Counted from the first letter of the stretch, positions 1 to 8,164 are shown. The stretch is 64,000 bases of DNA from Candidatus Enterococcus moelleringii (GCF_017377575.1 NZ_JAFREM010000004.1:248001-312000); one strand, 5' to 3'. Translations and numbers: made by a program. The notes: generated by a model not told the origin, from the sequence alone.

Positions 1-352
1 CTAATTCAATGACAGATTCATCAAAGGTGACCAGCTCTTTAATATTTACTGGCACATTTTCCAGAGTTTCTGCTCTTTTTCCAGAATACTCAATCACTCC
101 TAAATTGTTCGTCACTGCCCGGTTAAAGGACGGCTTGACTTTCAACGGCTGGTCGCTAGCATTTTTGATAGAAATTGTGACGGTTTCATTCCCTTGCGGC
201 GGCAGCTCTAAGTCCAAATAGGATACCTCTGGATTGCTTTGACTTGCTGGCGGATGAACGGTTACCTCAAATACATTCATCGAATCAGCATGGGCTGTAC
301 CGCCAACTAAAAAGGCCAATAAAACAACCATTATCCCGAATAGCTTTTTCAT
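1..352 (-). CDS. DUF916/WxL-interacting surface protein, N-terminal part (partial)
   Basis: The frame opens with ATG at 352 and stays open to the window edge, giving about 117 residues. The N-terminus is a signal peptide (MKKLFGIMVV, hydrophobic core, AHA-DS cleavage site). The mature part has the pattern of the DUF916 peptidoglycan-binding domain of WxL-interacting proteins, including 'YLDLELPPQGNE' and 'TNNLGVIEYSG'. Such proteins normally end in a membrane anchor and bind WxL-domain proteins at the cell wall; the anchor would lie beyond the edge. It starts 30 bases after the small WxL gene and is probably co-transcribed with it. The family call is fairly secure; the partner is inferred from gene order. 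Confidence 0.8.
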   Translation of the reverse strand, partial: MKKLFGIMVVLLAFLVGGTAHADSMNVFEVTVHPPASQSNPEVSYLDLELPPQGNETVTISIKNASDQPLKVKPSFNRAVTNNLGVIEYSGKRAETLENVPVNIKELVTFDESVIEL

Positions 353-382
353 TTCTTTACACTTCCTTCATCTTACATCTTA

Positions 383-997
383 TTACGGTGTTTCACTTGG
401 CGCTTCTGACATTACCCAGTTTAACGTTGTATTATATTGCTGAGCAGTTTTTGCGGTATTGGCAGGAATTTCCAGTTCAAATTCAGTTAACGGTAATGAA
501 GTCTCACCTAAACCTTCATTTACTTTTGCTTCTAAAACGATTACGTCTTGGTCGATTGGTAGTTTATGCGTTACATTTTCCTTGCCGATACTACCTAACG
601 TATTCCCTAGGTTGTTGGTGATAGCACCTGTGCTGATGGATAATTCAGCGCTTGCCAATTCGGCGCCGCTTGCGTTTGCAAATTGTGTTTGCTGATTAAC
701 TTTTACTGTCCAGCCCTGAGCTATTGCTCGGTTATCACTGATAGATACTGCGCCAGTAGTGTTTGCTCCATCTGTTTGGGCGATTAAATTTTCTTGTTGA
801 GTCGTTTGAATTGCCATAGTACCAAAATCTAAATTTGGAGGAATTTGATTGTTAATATCTCCTTCTGGGTTAAAGCTGATTCCGCCATCGGTATAGCTTA
901 CGACTGCGTCTGTACTTGATGCTGCATGTGCAAGGGTGGGGATGCTCGCACCTACTAATCCGATTGTTGCGGCTAATAGCCATTTTGTTGCTTTCAT
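383..997 (-). CDS. Small WxL-domain cell-surface protein
   Basis: This 204-residue secreted protein has a signal peptide ending near 'THAHAAS'-type small residues (LAHAAS, about residue 25). WxL domains bind the peptidoglycan of Gram-positive bacteria noncovalently and carry two short W-x-L motifs. Here 'LDFGTMAIQT' marks the domain start. The two motif positions read W-T-V (QGWTVKV) and W-V-M (LNWVMSEAP), so neither is a strict WxL. A GAGGAG ribosome binding site precedes the ATG. It lies between a larger WxL gene and a DUF916 gene, the usual composition of a WxL cluster. Its ligand is unknown. Confidence 0.85.
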   Translation of the reverse strand: MKATKWLLAATIGLVGASIPTLAHAASSTDAVVSYTDGGISFNPEGDINNQIPPNLDFGTMAIQTTQQENLIAQTDGANTTGAVSISDNRAIAQGWTVKVNQQTQFANASGAELASAELSISTGAITNNLGNTLGSIGKENVTHKLPIDQDVIVLEAKVNEGLGETSLPLTEFELEIPANTAKTAQQYNTTLNWVMSEAPSETP

Positions 998-1058
998 AAT
1001 ATATTCTCCTCTTTGGTTGTCTTCCAGTGTCGGTCAATTTATCAAATGATCACTTGCC

Positions 1059-2522
1059 TTATTCGTTAGGAGTTTCTGATAAAGTCCATACAAGTGTTGT
1101 TTCGTAAGACGTTGCTTCTCTTGGTGTATTCATCGGGACAAACAATTCAGCTCCTCTCAATGGCAATGCAATTGAACCTGAATCCTGTGAACCTCTTAGG
1201 GTAAAGACCTTTTGTTGTGCGAAGGGTCTTAAGGTAATTCCTTCAGCAGCATGATTGATAATTTCTCCGTCTTGAAAAGTGGTTTCCAACGGTCCGCTGT
1301 ATAAGGTTAGGTCCGGGTTTGTTAAATTGGTATTATTGGGACTCGTCCATTGACTAGCTTGGCTAACCTTTATACTCCAATTTTTCTCAATATTGCGTGT
1401 GTCCTCTACCTGCACCATTCCCAAACCTTCATCAAGGGAGAAGATTTGATCTTCGGCCGTTTGAATAGGATGGGTGCCAAAATCTAAGTACTTGGGAAGC
1501 TGCTCCGTTTCCACACCAAAGCGTTCACCTTCAAAGTAAATCGACGTAACACCAGAGCTGTTTGTCAGTAAATCGATATCAATCGTGGATGATTTGACGA
1601 CTGACCCATAAAAATGGGCATCCAAATCTTCTGTTACTTGTTCCGGTGGTTGGATGTTGGTGCTGATCGTGACTGTTGTGTCCCCTAAAAGTGAACCATC
1701 TGCCAATGCACTGACTAATGAGCCACCGAGATCTAATAATGGGAACAGAGCTTGAATTGCTGTCGTTAGACCAGATTTTAGCGGACCTAACAAGCCGTTG
1801 ATAGTTCCAGCCAGCAATCCAGAAACTGGGCCTTGCCCCTCAGCACGCAATGCATCTACCGCATTTGATAGATTTTGCAGGATGGTTTTTAGATTTTCAG
1901 CTAATACCCGGCCCAAGCCATCGTCGACATTGATAGTCAGTGCTCGACCATCTTCACTAAGGGTCACTGGTACATGAAAGCTCAGACTAGGCAAATCCTG
2001 CAGGCTATTTAACAAATCTACTTGCCGATACACCTCATCTAAATTCAAAGTAACTCCAGTCAGAGCCCCTAAAGCTCCGTTTAAGATTCTTACCAGTTCT
2101 CCCAATAAGCCATCCAAAGCTGAAAATAGAGTCCTTAACAAGGGAATTCCACGTAGATTGAGGGTCAAATTGGTTTCAATGAGGGCATCGCCGGTTGGCT
2201 CAACTGAGCCGGCCAACTCAGGAGGAATGACTAACACGGCTGTCTTGGGACCAGTCAATCCTGCGGAAATACTGCCTAGTCCGCTTCCGCGAATCACAAA
2301 TTCGACTTCCTGTTGATCGTTTAGCTGCCAGCGATTTTCAGGAGAGGTGCCGCTAGTGTTGTTTGCTTCAATGTTGGAAAGAATTTCTATGTCCAATACA
2401 GCTGCTTCTGCCTCTTTTGCTAAATAAATTTGCGAAAGTATCGGCCCCAGTACGGTAAATACCAGCAAAATAGTGACTAAAATTTTTCGCTTAATAAAAT
2501 AAATTGCATTATTTTTAGCCAT
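1059..2522 (-). CDS. Large WxL-domain cell-surface protein
   Basis: A 487-residue secreted protein. A basic N-terminus (KNNAIYFIKRK) and hydrophobic stretch end at AEA-AV near residue 40, a likely signal peptidase site. The middle third (about residues 110-290) is rich in Leu/Gly with little recognisable homology and resembles the long variable region of other large WxL proteins. The C-terminal WxL domain carries 'YLDFGTHPIQT', a degenerate first motif (NWSIKVS) and a canonical last motif (VWTLSETP). It is the first gene of a minus-strand cluster with the small WxL and DUF916 genes. A role in wall attachment, adhesion or carbohydrate binding is inferred from the family. Confidence 0.85.
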   Translation of the reverse strand: MAKNNAIYFIKRKILVTILLVFTVLGPILSQIYLAKEAEAAVLDIEILSNIEANNTSGTSPENRWQLNDQQEVEFVIRGSGLGSISAGLTGPKTAVLVIPPELAGSVEPTGDALIETNLTLNLRGIPLLRTLFSALDGLLGELVRILNGALGALTGVTLNLDEVYRQVDLLNSLQDLPSLSFHVPVTLSEDGRALTINVDDGLGRVLAENLKTILQNLSNAVDALRAEGQGPVSGLLAGTINGLLGPLKSGLTTAIQALFPLLDLGGSLVSALADGSLLGDTTVTISTNIQPPEQVTEDLDAHFYGSVVKSSTIDIDLLTNSSGVTSIYFEGERFGVETEQLPKYLDFGTHPIQTAEDQIFSLDEGLGMVQVEDTRNIEKNWSIKVSQASQWTSPNNTNLTNPDLTLYSGPLETTFQDGEIINHAAEGITLRPFAQQKVFTLRGSQDSGSIALPLRGAELFVPMNTPREATSYETTLVWTLSETPNE

Positions 2523-2578
2523 CTATCTCCTTATCCTTCCATTATTTCCGCAGATAACAATCGTTCTTTTATTCTTCT

Positions 2579-2607
2579 AGTATAAAACAATTATTATCTA
2601 GTAACAA
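2579..2607 (-). promoter_or_regulatory. Likely promoter of the WxL cluster
   Basis: On the minus strand TTGTTA (2602-2607) is followed after 17 bases by TATACT (2579-2584). It lies about 60 bases before the large WxL start, and an AAGGAG ribosome binding site follows. Confidence 0.6.
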
Positions 2608-2640
2608 AAAAAATGCTTACATCTAATAGATGTAAGCATT
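2604..2640 (-). terminator. Rho-independent terminator (minus strand)
   Basis: Near-perfect inverted repeat: AATGCTTACATCTA (2612-2625) pairs with TAGATGTAAGCATT (2627-2640). On the minus strand an uninterrupted U run follows. It lies downstream of a first csp terminator, so it may end read-through or a separate short transcript. Confidence 0.75.
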
Positions 2641-2752
2641 ACAAACACTTTGCCAATCTCATCAACTTCGAGTTAGGTTGAAAAAGCCGAATACTGTTAA
2701 CCCCGACTTAACTGCTGACCTGATTATGTATAATTTGTCCTTTTTTACGCAC

Positions 2753-2782
2753 AAAAAAAGTCGAGAGCTTAAGCCCTCGACG
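2753..2782 (-). terminator. Terminator of the cold-shock gene
   Basis: The inverted repeat GTCGAG(A/G)GC...GC(C/T)CTCGAC sits about 18 bases after the cold-shock stop codon and is followed by seven U residues on the minus strand. Confidence 0.85.
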
Positions 2783-2798
2783 TAATTGTTAGTTTTAA

Positions 2799-2999
2799 TT
2801 AAGCTTTTTCAACGTTTGTAGCTTGAGGTCCACGTTGTCCGTCTTCAACATCAAAAGTAACCGCTTGGCCTTCTTCTAATGTTTTGAATCCGTCGCCTTG
2901 GATAGCTGAGAAATGTACGAATACGTCATTTCCGTTTTCTGCTGTAATAAATCCGTAACCTTTTTCTGCGTTAAACCATTTTACTGTACCTTGTTCCAT
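2799..2999 (-). CDS. csp: Cold-shock protein, CspA family
   Basis: A 66-residue single cold-shock domain, the usual length of the family. Both nucleic-acid binding motifs are present: RNP1 'KGYGFI' and RNP2 'VFVHF'. The chosen start gives MEQGTVKWF. An ATG nine bases upstream is in frame but abuts the AGGAGG sequence, so it cannot be used efficiently. The protein is an RNA chaperone that melts mRNA secondary structure. About 170 bases separate it from the upstream gene, room for the long 5' leader typical of csp mRNAs. It is monocistronic, with its own terminator. Confidence 0.95.
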   Translation of the reverse strand: MEQGTVKWFNAEKGYGFITAENGNDVFVHFSAIQGDGFKTLEEGQAVTFDVEDGQRGPQATNVEKA

Positions 3000-3171
3000 G
3001 TTAAACATCCTCCTAGGATAAAAATTAATTTGTAATTACTTGATTGGTGAATAAGGAAGATGTTGTTGGAAACAAGCTTGCCATATATTACCGTACAAAA
3101 ACTACATTCATAACTATAACACATTTAATTTGAAAACTCTACCATTAACTCTCAAAAAAGCTTTATTTTTT

Positions 3172-4293
3172 TTAGAATCGTAGGATGGCTAGCAAACTTT
3201 TTTCATCTGGTGCGTCCTTTTGATCCAAAACAAAGACCTGTCCGCCGTTTTTAATTACTTGATCGGCAGTTTCATTCAACACCTGACGACGATCGTATTC
3301 AGTATCCGGATCATCTCCAAAGCCAGTCACTAAATTAGAGGTAGCAATGAACAAGTGAGACACTCGGCCTTCTTTGGCAGCCTGGACAATGTCTACCAAC
3401 TGATCAATAAATTTCTTATTCATTAGCGATTGATAGCTGTCAGTTTCTTCAACTGCCAATTCGGCTGATAATTTTTCTGCCCCTTGTTCAATATCCTTGA
3501 TAGTAATTTGGGCAGGTGATGCCGAAACCGCTGCTTTGTCGGAATAAAATTTGTTTTTCGCGATTTTTTTGAATTGCGTTTGGTTTTCTGGTAAAGCATA
3601 CAGATAAACCGGCAAGTTTTCTGGATTATCAAGATCGTTTTGCAGGAAGTTGTCAACAGCTTGATAATAGTTTACCCAGTCGATTTCCACTTCTTCGTCT
3701 TTAGAATTCACGCCGTGATAAGCTACGCCTTCTTTAGAACCTTGGCTGCTGCCTTGAGAAGAATAATTCAAGTTGCCGCCAGTTAGTTCGTCGCCTAACG
3801 CAGTAACAACATCCACCGGCGCACCTTCAGGCAATTCAATTTCTTCCGCCAATTTATTTTTCACTAAGTACAGCTTCATAGAATCGCGATTCAACGCCAT
3901 TAAATAGTAAGGATAGTTGAATTGTGCATTTTTAATAATTGCCAATAAGTATGGCAAGTCGCTTACATAATATTGGTCGTCTACTTCTATACTCAATCGA
4001 TGAATGTATAACTCTTCAGCATTCATAATGATCGCAACACTTTTGGTGCCGCTGCGCCAGAAAGATTGATCGGCCAGCAGTCGTTCGATTTTTTCTTGGA
4101 ATGGTGCAAAGCTTTGATCTGCGTAACGTTTTTCAAAACGCTTTTTCGCTTCTTTTGCAAAGTTCTTGAAGAGCAGCTGATCTTTTTCAACTTCTTGATG
4201 TGCCACGTGGGTGTTTAACATGAATGTTATGAACGGACCGTTTGCCTCTTCTGAAGTCAATTCAGCGAGTAATTTTTTACTGATGTTTGCCAT
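3172..4293 (-). CDS. baeRF-like (bacterial archaeo-eukaryotic release factor-like) protein
   Basis: A 373-residue soluble protein. Its layout resembles the bacterial 'baeRF' relatives of archaeal/eukaryotic release factor 1: an N-terminal region with a long charged helix (residues 35-75), a central segment ending in a Gly/Ser-rich 'SSQGSSQGSKEG' loop (about 183-195), then 'YHGVNSKDEEVEIDWVNYYQAVDNFL'-type sequence (split across residues 195-220), and a C-terminal eRF1-domain-3-like part with 'FIATSNL' and 'GGQVFVLD'. Some family members are thought to act on stalled ribosomes, but no function is established for this protein. It is monocistronic with its own promoter. The family assignment is from general resemblance. 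Confidence 0.6.
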   Translation of the reverse strand: MANISKKLLAELTSEEANGPFITFMLNTHVAHQEVEKDQLLFKNFAKEAKKRFEKRYADQSFAPFQEKIERLLADQSFWRSGTKSVAIIMNAEELYIHRLSIEVDDQYYVSDLPYLLAIIKNAQFNYPYYLMALNRDSMKLYLVKNKLAEEIELPEGAPVDVVTALGDELTGGNLNYSSQGSSQGSKEGVAYHGVNSKDEEVEIDWVNYYQAVDNFLQNDLDNPENLPVYLYALPENQTQFKKIAKNKFYSDKAAVSASPAQITIKDIEQGAEKLSAELAVEETDSYQSLMNKKFIDQLVDIVQAAKEGRVSHLFIATSNLVTGFGDDPDTEYDRRQVLNETADQVIKNGGQVFVLDQKDAPDEKSLLAILRF

Positions 4294-4327
4294 AAATGAA
4301 CCCCTCCTAATAAAATCTTACACCTTT

Positions 4328-4356
4328 AGTCTAACACAGGGGCAAGTTTACTGAAA
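4328..4356 (-). promoter_or_regulatory. Promoter of the baeRF-like gene
   Basis: On the minus strand TTTCAG (4351-4356), 17 bases, TAGACT (4328-4333), with an extended TG before the -10. It lies about 35 bases upstream of the start codon; AGGAGG follows. Confidence 0.6.
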
Positions 4357-4743
4357 GAATCTGCTCTTCCTAAAGGATAGTAAGATTGGCTTCACAAAAT
4401 TCTTTGATTTTTAGATCCATGATAATTGAGAATAAACAGCTGGTTCTTATAATTTTTTTAAGGATCCTGGATAACTTCTGCCTTTTTTCAAAAACATTGC
4501 TTTCGCCATATCTTTCTTTTCACAATCGTTTATTCCTCTAATTCTTTGGTATACCAGTCTTAAACTAAACTGATCCACCCATATCTGAGACTACATTAGC
4601 TTTTTCTCATAAATTTCTTAGCAATTAACTAAGCAAGTTTCATGATTTATTGAAGCGTTTCCTTTATGATTACAGTATACCAATTATCCCGAATTGGTTT
4701 TTTCATACTTACTCCTACCAAGAGTAAATAACAACCTTCATTT

Positions 4744-4774
4744 CCACCATAGTGACGGCTATGGTGGTTTTTTT
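4744..4774 (+). terminator. Orphan plus-strand terminator
   Basis: CCACCATAG (4744-4752) pairs with CTATGGTGG (4759-4767), followed by a run of U. No plus-strand gene precedes it, so it must end either a short non-coding transcript or upstream noise. Confidence 0.7.
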
Positions 4775-4778
4775 GTGA

Positions 4779-4807
4779 TTGTTCCCGGACTTGGGTTTTG
4801 CTACAAT
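4779..4807 (+). promoter_or_regulatory. Promoter of the SHOCT-domain gene
   Basis: TTGTTC (4779-4784), 17 bases, TACAAT (4802-4807), ending 22 bases before the start codon. Confidence 0.6.
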
Positions 4808-4829
4808 GAAGGTAGGATCGGAGGTTTAT

Positions 4830-5372
4830 ATGAAAACAGCAGAAGAAATGTACAACTATTGCAAGGACAAGGGCTATTTCTCCGGCTCTGACCGCAATTT
4901 CACTTTAAAACTATTCAATGTAATCGCTAACCACTTAAGACCGGATGAGGTTGTCAAGATGTGCTTTATTGGTGTCCACAATCGCAAGTCCCCTACTAAG
5001 GACGACGGCTTTTATGGCTATGCGCTGACCAATCATCGGTTTCTAATGGGCCAAAAGCGTTTGCTGGTAGAAGATTTGAAAAGTATCCCTTTAACTAATC
5101 TGCAGGATCTCCAACTACAGATGGAGTCTACGACAGCGACTTTAACCATTTACACTTCGGATAATCCAGTGAATATTATGCTGACTTCGCATGAAGCCGA
5201 AGATATTGTTGAATCGATTAAGCAGAACTTGGCTGAAGAACCCGCCCCGGTTGAGAAACCGGCAGAATCTTTAAGCAAGGCTGAACAGTTGTTGAAGATG
5301 AAAGAATTAATGGACATTGGTATTCTTTCAGAGGAAGAGTTCCAGCAAGTTAAGAAAGACATTTTGCAATAA
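4830..5372 (+). CDS. PH-like plus SHOCT-domain protein
   Basis: A 180-residue cytoplasmic protein. Residues about 40-130 look like a small bacterial pleckstrin-like (YokE/bPH) domain, with 'GYALTNHRFLMG' and 'IPLTNLQDLQ'. The last 30 residues are a SHOCT module, with 'KMKELMDIGILSEEEFQQVKKDIL' (split here: helix-loop-helix with the G-I-L-S/T-EEEF core). SHOCT modules are short oligomerisation or tethering elements. The start was chosen at the ATG preceded by GGAGG; the longer open frame has no ribosome binding site and overlaps the promoter. No enzymatic function is visible. It is monocistronic with its own promoter and terminator. Confidence 0.7.
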   Translation: MKTAEEMYNYCKDKGYFSGSDRNFTLKLFNVIANHLRPDEVVKMCFIGVHNRKSPTKDDGFYGYALTNHRFLMGQKRLLVEDLKSIPLTNLQDLQLQMESTTATLTIYTSDNPVNIMLTSHEAEDIVESIKQNLAEEPAPVEKPAESLSKAEQLLKMKELMDIGILSEEEFQQVKKDILQ

Positions 5373-5393
5373 AAAAGATGAAACCCAGACATA

Positions 5394-5435
5394 AAGAAGG
5401 GTTCGCTGGCATCAAATCCAGCGAACCTTCTTTTT
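5394..5435. terminator. Bidirectional terminator
   Basis: GAAGGGTTCGCTGG (5396-5409) pairs, with one bulge, with CCAGCGAACCTTC (5418-5430). It is flanked by A-rich and T-rich tracts, so it serves the SHOCT gene and the converging glnK-amtB operon. Confidence 0.85.
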
Positions 5436-5775
5436 ATATTGCCGCTTTACCAGATTCTCTGGTGCGGATGCGGATGACTTCTTCAATCGGATAAACAAAG
5501 ATTTTCCCGTTGCCGTAATCCTCTGAATGACACAGCTCAATAATCAAATCAATTACACCATCAACTGCTTCGTCATCTAAAACAAAGCTGACATTTACTT
5601 TAGGCAATAATGTCGTAATAACTTCTTGACCACGAACGTGGGACTTTTGCCCTTTTTGTGCACCGCAGCCCAGCACTTGAGTGACCGTCATCCCGCTGAC
5701 TTCCACTTCCCGATCAATCGCTGCTTTTAACTCTTCCAACTTTTCTTGACGAATAATCGCTTCTACTTTTTTCAT
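5434..5775 (-). CDS. glnK: PII nitrogen-regulatory protein
   Basis: A 113-residue PII trimer subunit, full length. The conserved 'GAQKG' and 'TTLLPKV' segments flank the T-loop, and the C-terminal 'GKIFV' strand with 'RIRTRESG' is intact. At the position of Tyr51, uridylylated in enterobacterial GlnB/GlnK (ELYRG), the sequence reads 'SHVRG'. That modification is therefore impossible, as in many Firmicutes; control would be by ATP/ADP and 2-oxoglutarate binding. It follows amtB by 15 bases and is expected to gate the ammonium channel and possibly bind nitrogen regulators. Confidence 0.93.
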   Translation of the reverse strand: MKKVEAIIRQEKLEELKAAIDREVEVSGMTVTQVLGCGAQKGQKSHVRGQEVITTLLPKVNVSFVLDDEAVDGVIDLIIELCHSEDYGNGKIFVYPIEEVIRIRTRESGKAAI

Positions 5776-5790
5776 TCGTATTCCTCCATT

Positions 5791-7005
5791 TTAAGAATCC
5801 AAGCCCATAAAGGTTGGGTAGGCATTTTCATCATGTTCAATTTGATCCAAACCAACTGCTTCTTCATGCTCTGATACGCGAATCGGCATAATGGCTTTGA
5901 TAAATGAAATAATCAAGAAACTGGCAACAGCTGCGAAAACTAAGGTGATCGCAATACTGGCAAGCTGTGCTAGAAATAAATCAACTGAGCCGTAGATGAG
6001 TCCTGTTTTTCCACCTACTGCTGGATCAGCAAATATTCCTGTGACAATCCCGCCAAAGATTCCGCCGACACCATGACAACCAAAGGCATCTAATGCATCA
6101 TCTAAACCAAGCTTTTGTTTGATCACTGCAATAAAGAAGTAGCAGAATGGACTAACCAAGCCGCCGATTAAGATACTAGACCAAAGAGGAACAAAACCAG
6201 CACCTGGAGTAATTGCTACTAGACCAACTACCGCACCAGTACATGCACCAACCACTGTTGGCTTGCCATTGGCTAATTTTTCAATCAGCATCCAAGAAAG
6301 CATCCCGCAAGCTGCGGCGGTATTTGTTGTCAACATGGCATGAATGGCTAAACCGTCAGCCGCTAATGCTGAGCCGCCATTGAAGCCGAACCAACCGAAC
6401 CATAATAGACCGGCACCTAAAACGACAAATGGAACATTATGAGGACGATACTCCGTTAAGTGGTATTCCCTGCGTCGTCCTAATACAATCGCCAATACCA
6501 AGCCTGAAATTCCTGAACTAATATGCACGACATTTCCACCGGCAAAATCGATAGAGCCGATTTGATCTAAGAAGCCGCCGCCCCAGACCATATGCGCCAT
6601 TGGGAAATAAACAATCGGCAACCACAAGGCAATAAATAAGAAAATTGCTGAAAAACGCATTCTGCCTGCGACTGAACCAGTTAAGATTGCTGTCGTAATT
6701 AAAGCAAACATCATTTGGAAGAAAGCGAACAGACCTTCAGGTATCCCGTCACCCTCAGTCATCGACACACCATTGAAAAAGGCTTTATCCAAATTCCCGA
6801 TGAAGCTGCCTTCTCCACTAAACGACAATGTGTAGCCGACTGCGATCCAGATTAGTGAAGCCAAACCCATAGTACAGATAACCATCATCATCGTATTTAA
6901 AATATTTTTGCGTCGCTCTAATCCACCATAGAAGAAAGCCAACGCGGGGGTCATTAGAAACACCATTGCTGCACAAACCAAAATAAATCCAATATTCCCT
7001 GTCAT
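5791..7005 (-). CDS. amtB: Ammonium transporter, Amt family
   Basis: A 404-residue integral membrane protein with about 11 hydrophobic helices. It conducts ammonium/ammonia across the cytoplasmic membrane. Family marks are the N-terminal 'FFYGGLERRKN', the first pore histidine in 'GGNVVHISSGISGL' and the second in 'DAFGCHGVGGIFGG'. The ATG at 7005 is used because GAGG lies eight bases upstream; a GTG nine bases earlier would overlap it. Co-transcribed with glnK, the standard Firmicutes pairing, behind a GlnR/TnrA-type operator. Expression is therefore expected under nitrogen limitation. Confidence 0.95.
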   Translation of the reverse strand: MTGNIGFILVCAAMVFLMTPALAFFYGGLERRKNILNTMMMVICTMGLASLIWIAVGYTLSFSGEGSFIGNLDKAFFNGVSMTEGDGIPEGLFAFFQMMFALITTAILTGSVAGRMRFSAIFLFIALWLPIVYFPMAHMVWGGGFLDQIGSIDFAGGNVVHISSGISGLVLAIVLGRRREYHLTEYRPHNVPFVVLGAGLLWFGWFGFNGGSALAADGLAIHAMLTTNTAAACGMLSWMLIEKLANGKPTVVGACTGAVVGLVAITPGAGFVPLWSSILIGGLVSPFCYFFIAVIKQKLGLDDALDAFGCHGVGGIFGGIVTGIFADPAVGGKTGLIYGSVDLFLAQLASIAITLVFAAVASFLIISFIKAIMPIRVSEHEEAVGLDQIEHDENAYPTFMGLDS

Positions 7006-7028
7006 AACACACACCTCATTCTTTATTA

Positions 7029-7045
7029 TGTTACATATACTAACA
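7029..7045 (-). promoter_or_regulatory. GlnR/TnrA-type operator upstream of amtB-glnK
   Basis: TGTTACATATACTAACA fits the consensus TGTNA-N7-TNACA exactly and is nearly fully palindromic. It lies 24-40 bases before the amtB start, overlapping the probable promoter, so GlnR would act here as a repressor or TnrA-like activator. Seen directly; the bound regulator is inferred. Confidence 0.8.
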
Positions 7046-7229
7046 TGATTCAGAAAAATTTCTAGCTTTTTTCTTCATTTTCTGCAACTTTTTGCTTTTT
7101 AGTGACTTTTCGTGTGAGATTTAGTTACATCAGATCCTGGATTTTCCTGAGAATTTGCAGGATGGTTTCAGCAACGAACCGGCTGAAAATCCCGATATAT
7201 TAGCGGAAATACGATATTATTTTAGACAA

Positions 7230-7257
7230 TAAAAAAAGACTGGATCGCTCCAGCCTA
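7230..7257 (-). terminator. Terminator of rsmI
   Basis: The minus strand reads GGCTGG-AGCGAT-CCAG(T)C followed by a U run; the stem begins at the rsmI stop codon. Confidence 0.75.
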
Positions 7258-8112
7258 TAAATCGTGAAATAATTTGTATACCTCTTGCTTCTTGACTTGA
7301 TTTCGTTTGGCAACTTCCTTGATGGCTTCTTTAGAAGAGAGTCCTTCTTCTATCAGTTGCTCCACTTGCTCCTTCATGGTTCCTTCTACAATTTCTTCGG
7401 CAACTTCGCCGTTAAAGCCGGAAATCAGCAGGCAGCATTCCCCTTTTAGCGGATGTTCACTTACATAATCAATGACTTCTTGGACATCCCCGCGGATATA
7501 TTCTTCATATAATTTGGTCAGTTCTCGGCAGATCACGACTTGGCGAGCGCCTAAGACTTGCTCCACATTTTTCAAAGTTTCCTTTACCCGATGAGGAGAT
7601 TCGTAAAAAATCATCGTGGCAGTCTGATTCTTCAGCTGCTCCAGCTCTTTTTTCTGCTGACTTTTTTTTCGTTGCAAAAACCCGTAGAAATAAAAAGGCT
7701 GCGGTGAAAGGCCGGAAGCAATTAAAGCCGTCATACCGGCCGTGGCTCCTGGTAAAGATACCACCGGAATATTTTCTGCAATACAGGCGGCTACCAATTC
7801 TTGACCAGGGTCGCTAATTGACGGCATGCCGGCATCACTGACTTGGGCAATCATTTGTCCTTCTTTTAAAAGTCTGATCAGCTCCGGAATCCGCTCACGA
7901 TAATTGTGCTCATGAAAGCTCTTCTGAGGAACATTGATTTCAAAATGGTTCAATAATTTTTGGGTATTACGAGTATCTTCGCTGGCAATCAAGTCAGCTG
8001 CCTGCAAGGTTTTCACGGCTCGAAAGGTCATATCGTCTAAATTGCCAATCGGCGTAGGCACAAGGTACAAAGTGCCGCTTTCGTGCTTCCCGTAGCTTCG
8101 TTGAATATTCAC
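7255..8112 (-). CDS. rsmI: 16S rRNA (cytidine1402-2'-O)-methyltransferase
   Basis: A 285-residue member of the tetrapyrrole-methylase fold. It uses S-adenosylmethionine to methylate the ribose of C1402 in the ribosomal decoding centre. Diagnostic segments are 'LYLVPTPIGNLDDMT', 'ASEDTRNTQKLL', 'VSDAGMPSISDPG' and 'SLPGATA'. The start is GTG, with AAGGAGG seven bases upstream. It closes the tmk-to-yabA block, its position in Bacillus as well, though a hairpin separates it from yabA. Full length for the family. Confidence 0.95.
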   Translation of the reverse strand: MNIQRSYGKHESGTLYLVPTPIGNLDDMTFRAVKTLQAADLIASEDTRNTQKLLNHFEINVPQKSFHEHNYRERIPELIRLLKEGQMIAQVSDAGMPSISDPGQELVAACIAENIPVVSLPGATAGMTALIASGLSPQPFYFYGFLQRKKSQQKKELEQLKNQTATMIFYESPHRVKETLKNVEQVLGARQVVICRELTKLYEEYIRGDVQEVIDYVSEHPLKGECCLLISGFNGEVAEEIVEGTMKEQVEQLIEEGLSSKEAIKEVAKRNQVKKQEVYKLFHDL

Positions 8113-8133
8113 TGCTTGTCCTCCTTAACACTA

Positions 8134-8164
8134 ATAAAAAACCGGAACTCACCTGTCCCGGTTT
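8134..8164 (-). terminator. Terminator or attenuator between yabA and rsmI
   Basis: On the minus strand AACCGGGAC...GTTCCGGTT is followed by a U run immediately after the yabA stop. Some read-through is needed if rsmI depends on the upstream promoter. Confidence 0.6.

Larger units (their letters stand above)
4294..4829. other. 536-base intergenic stretch with hairpins
   Basis: No credible coding sequence. It holds the baeRF-like promoter at its left end, AT-rich sequence in the middle, a weak plus-strand hairpin with a U run (4680-4703), a strong plus-strand terminator (4744-4774) and the promoter of the next gene. Bases 4388-4398 (GGCTTCACAAA) match the end of the inverted-repeat element at 43926-44036, possibly a decayed copy. 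Confidence 0.5.

Noticed and set aside
9-695. Plus-strand open frames opposite the DUF916 and small WxL genes
   Set aside because: They lie antisense to well-supported secreted proteins, lack ribosome binding sites and have no recognisable domains.
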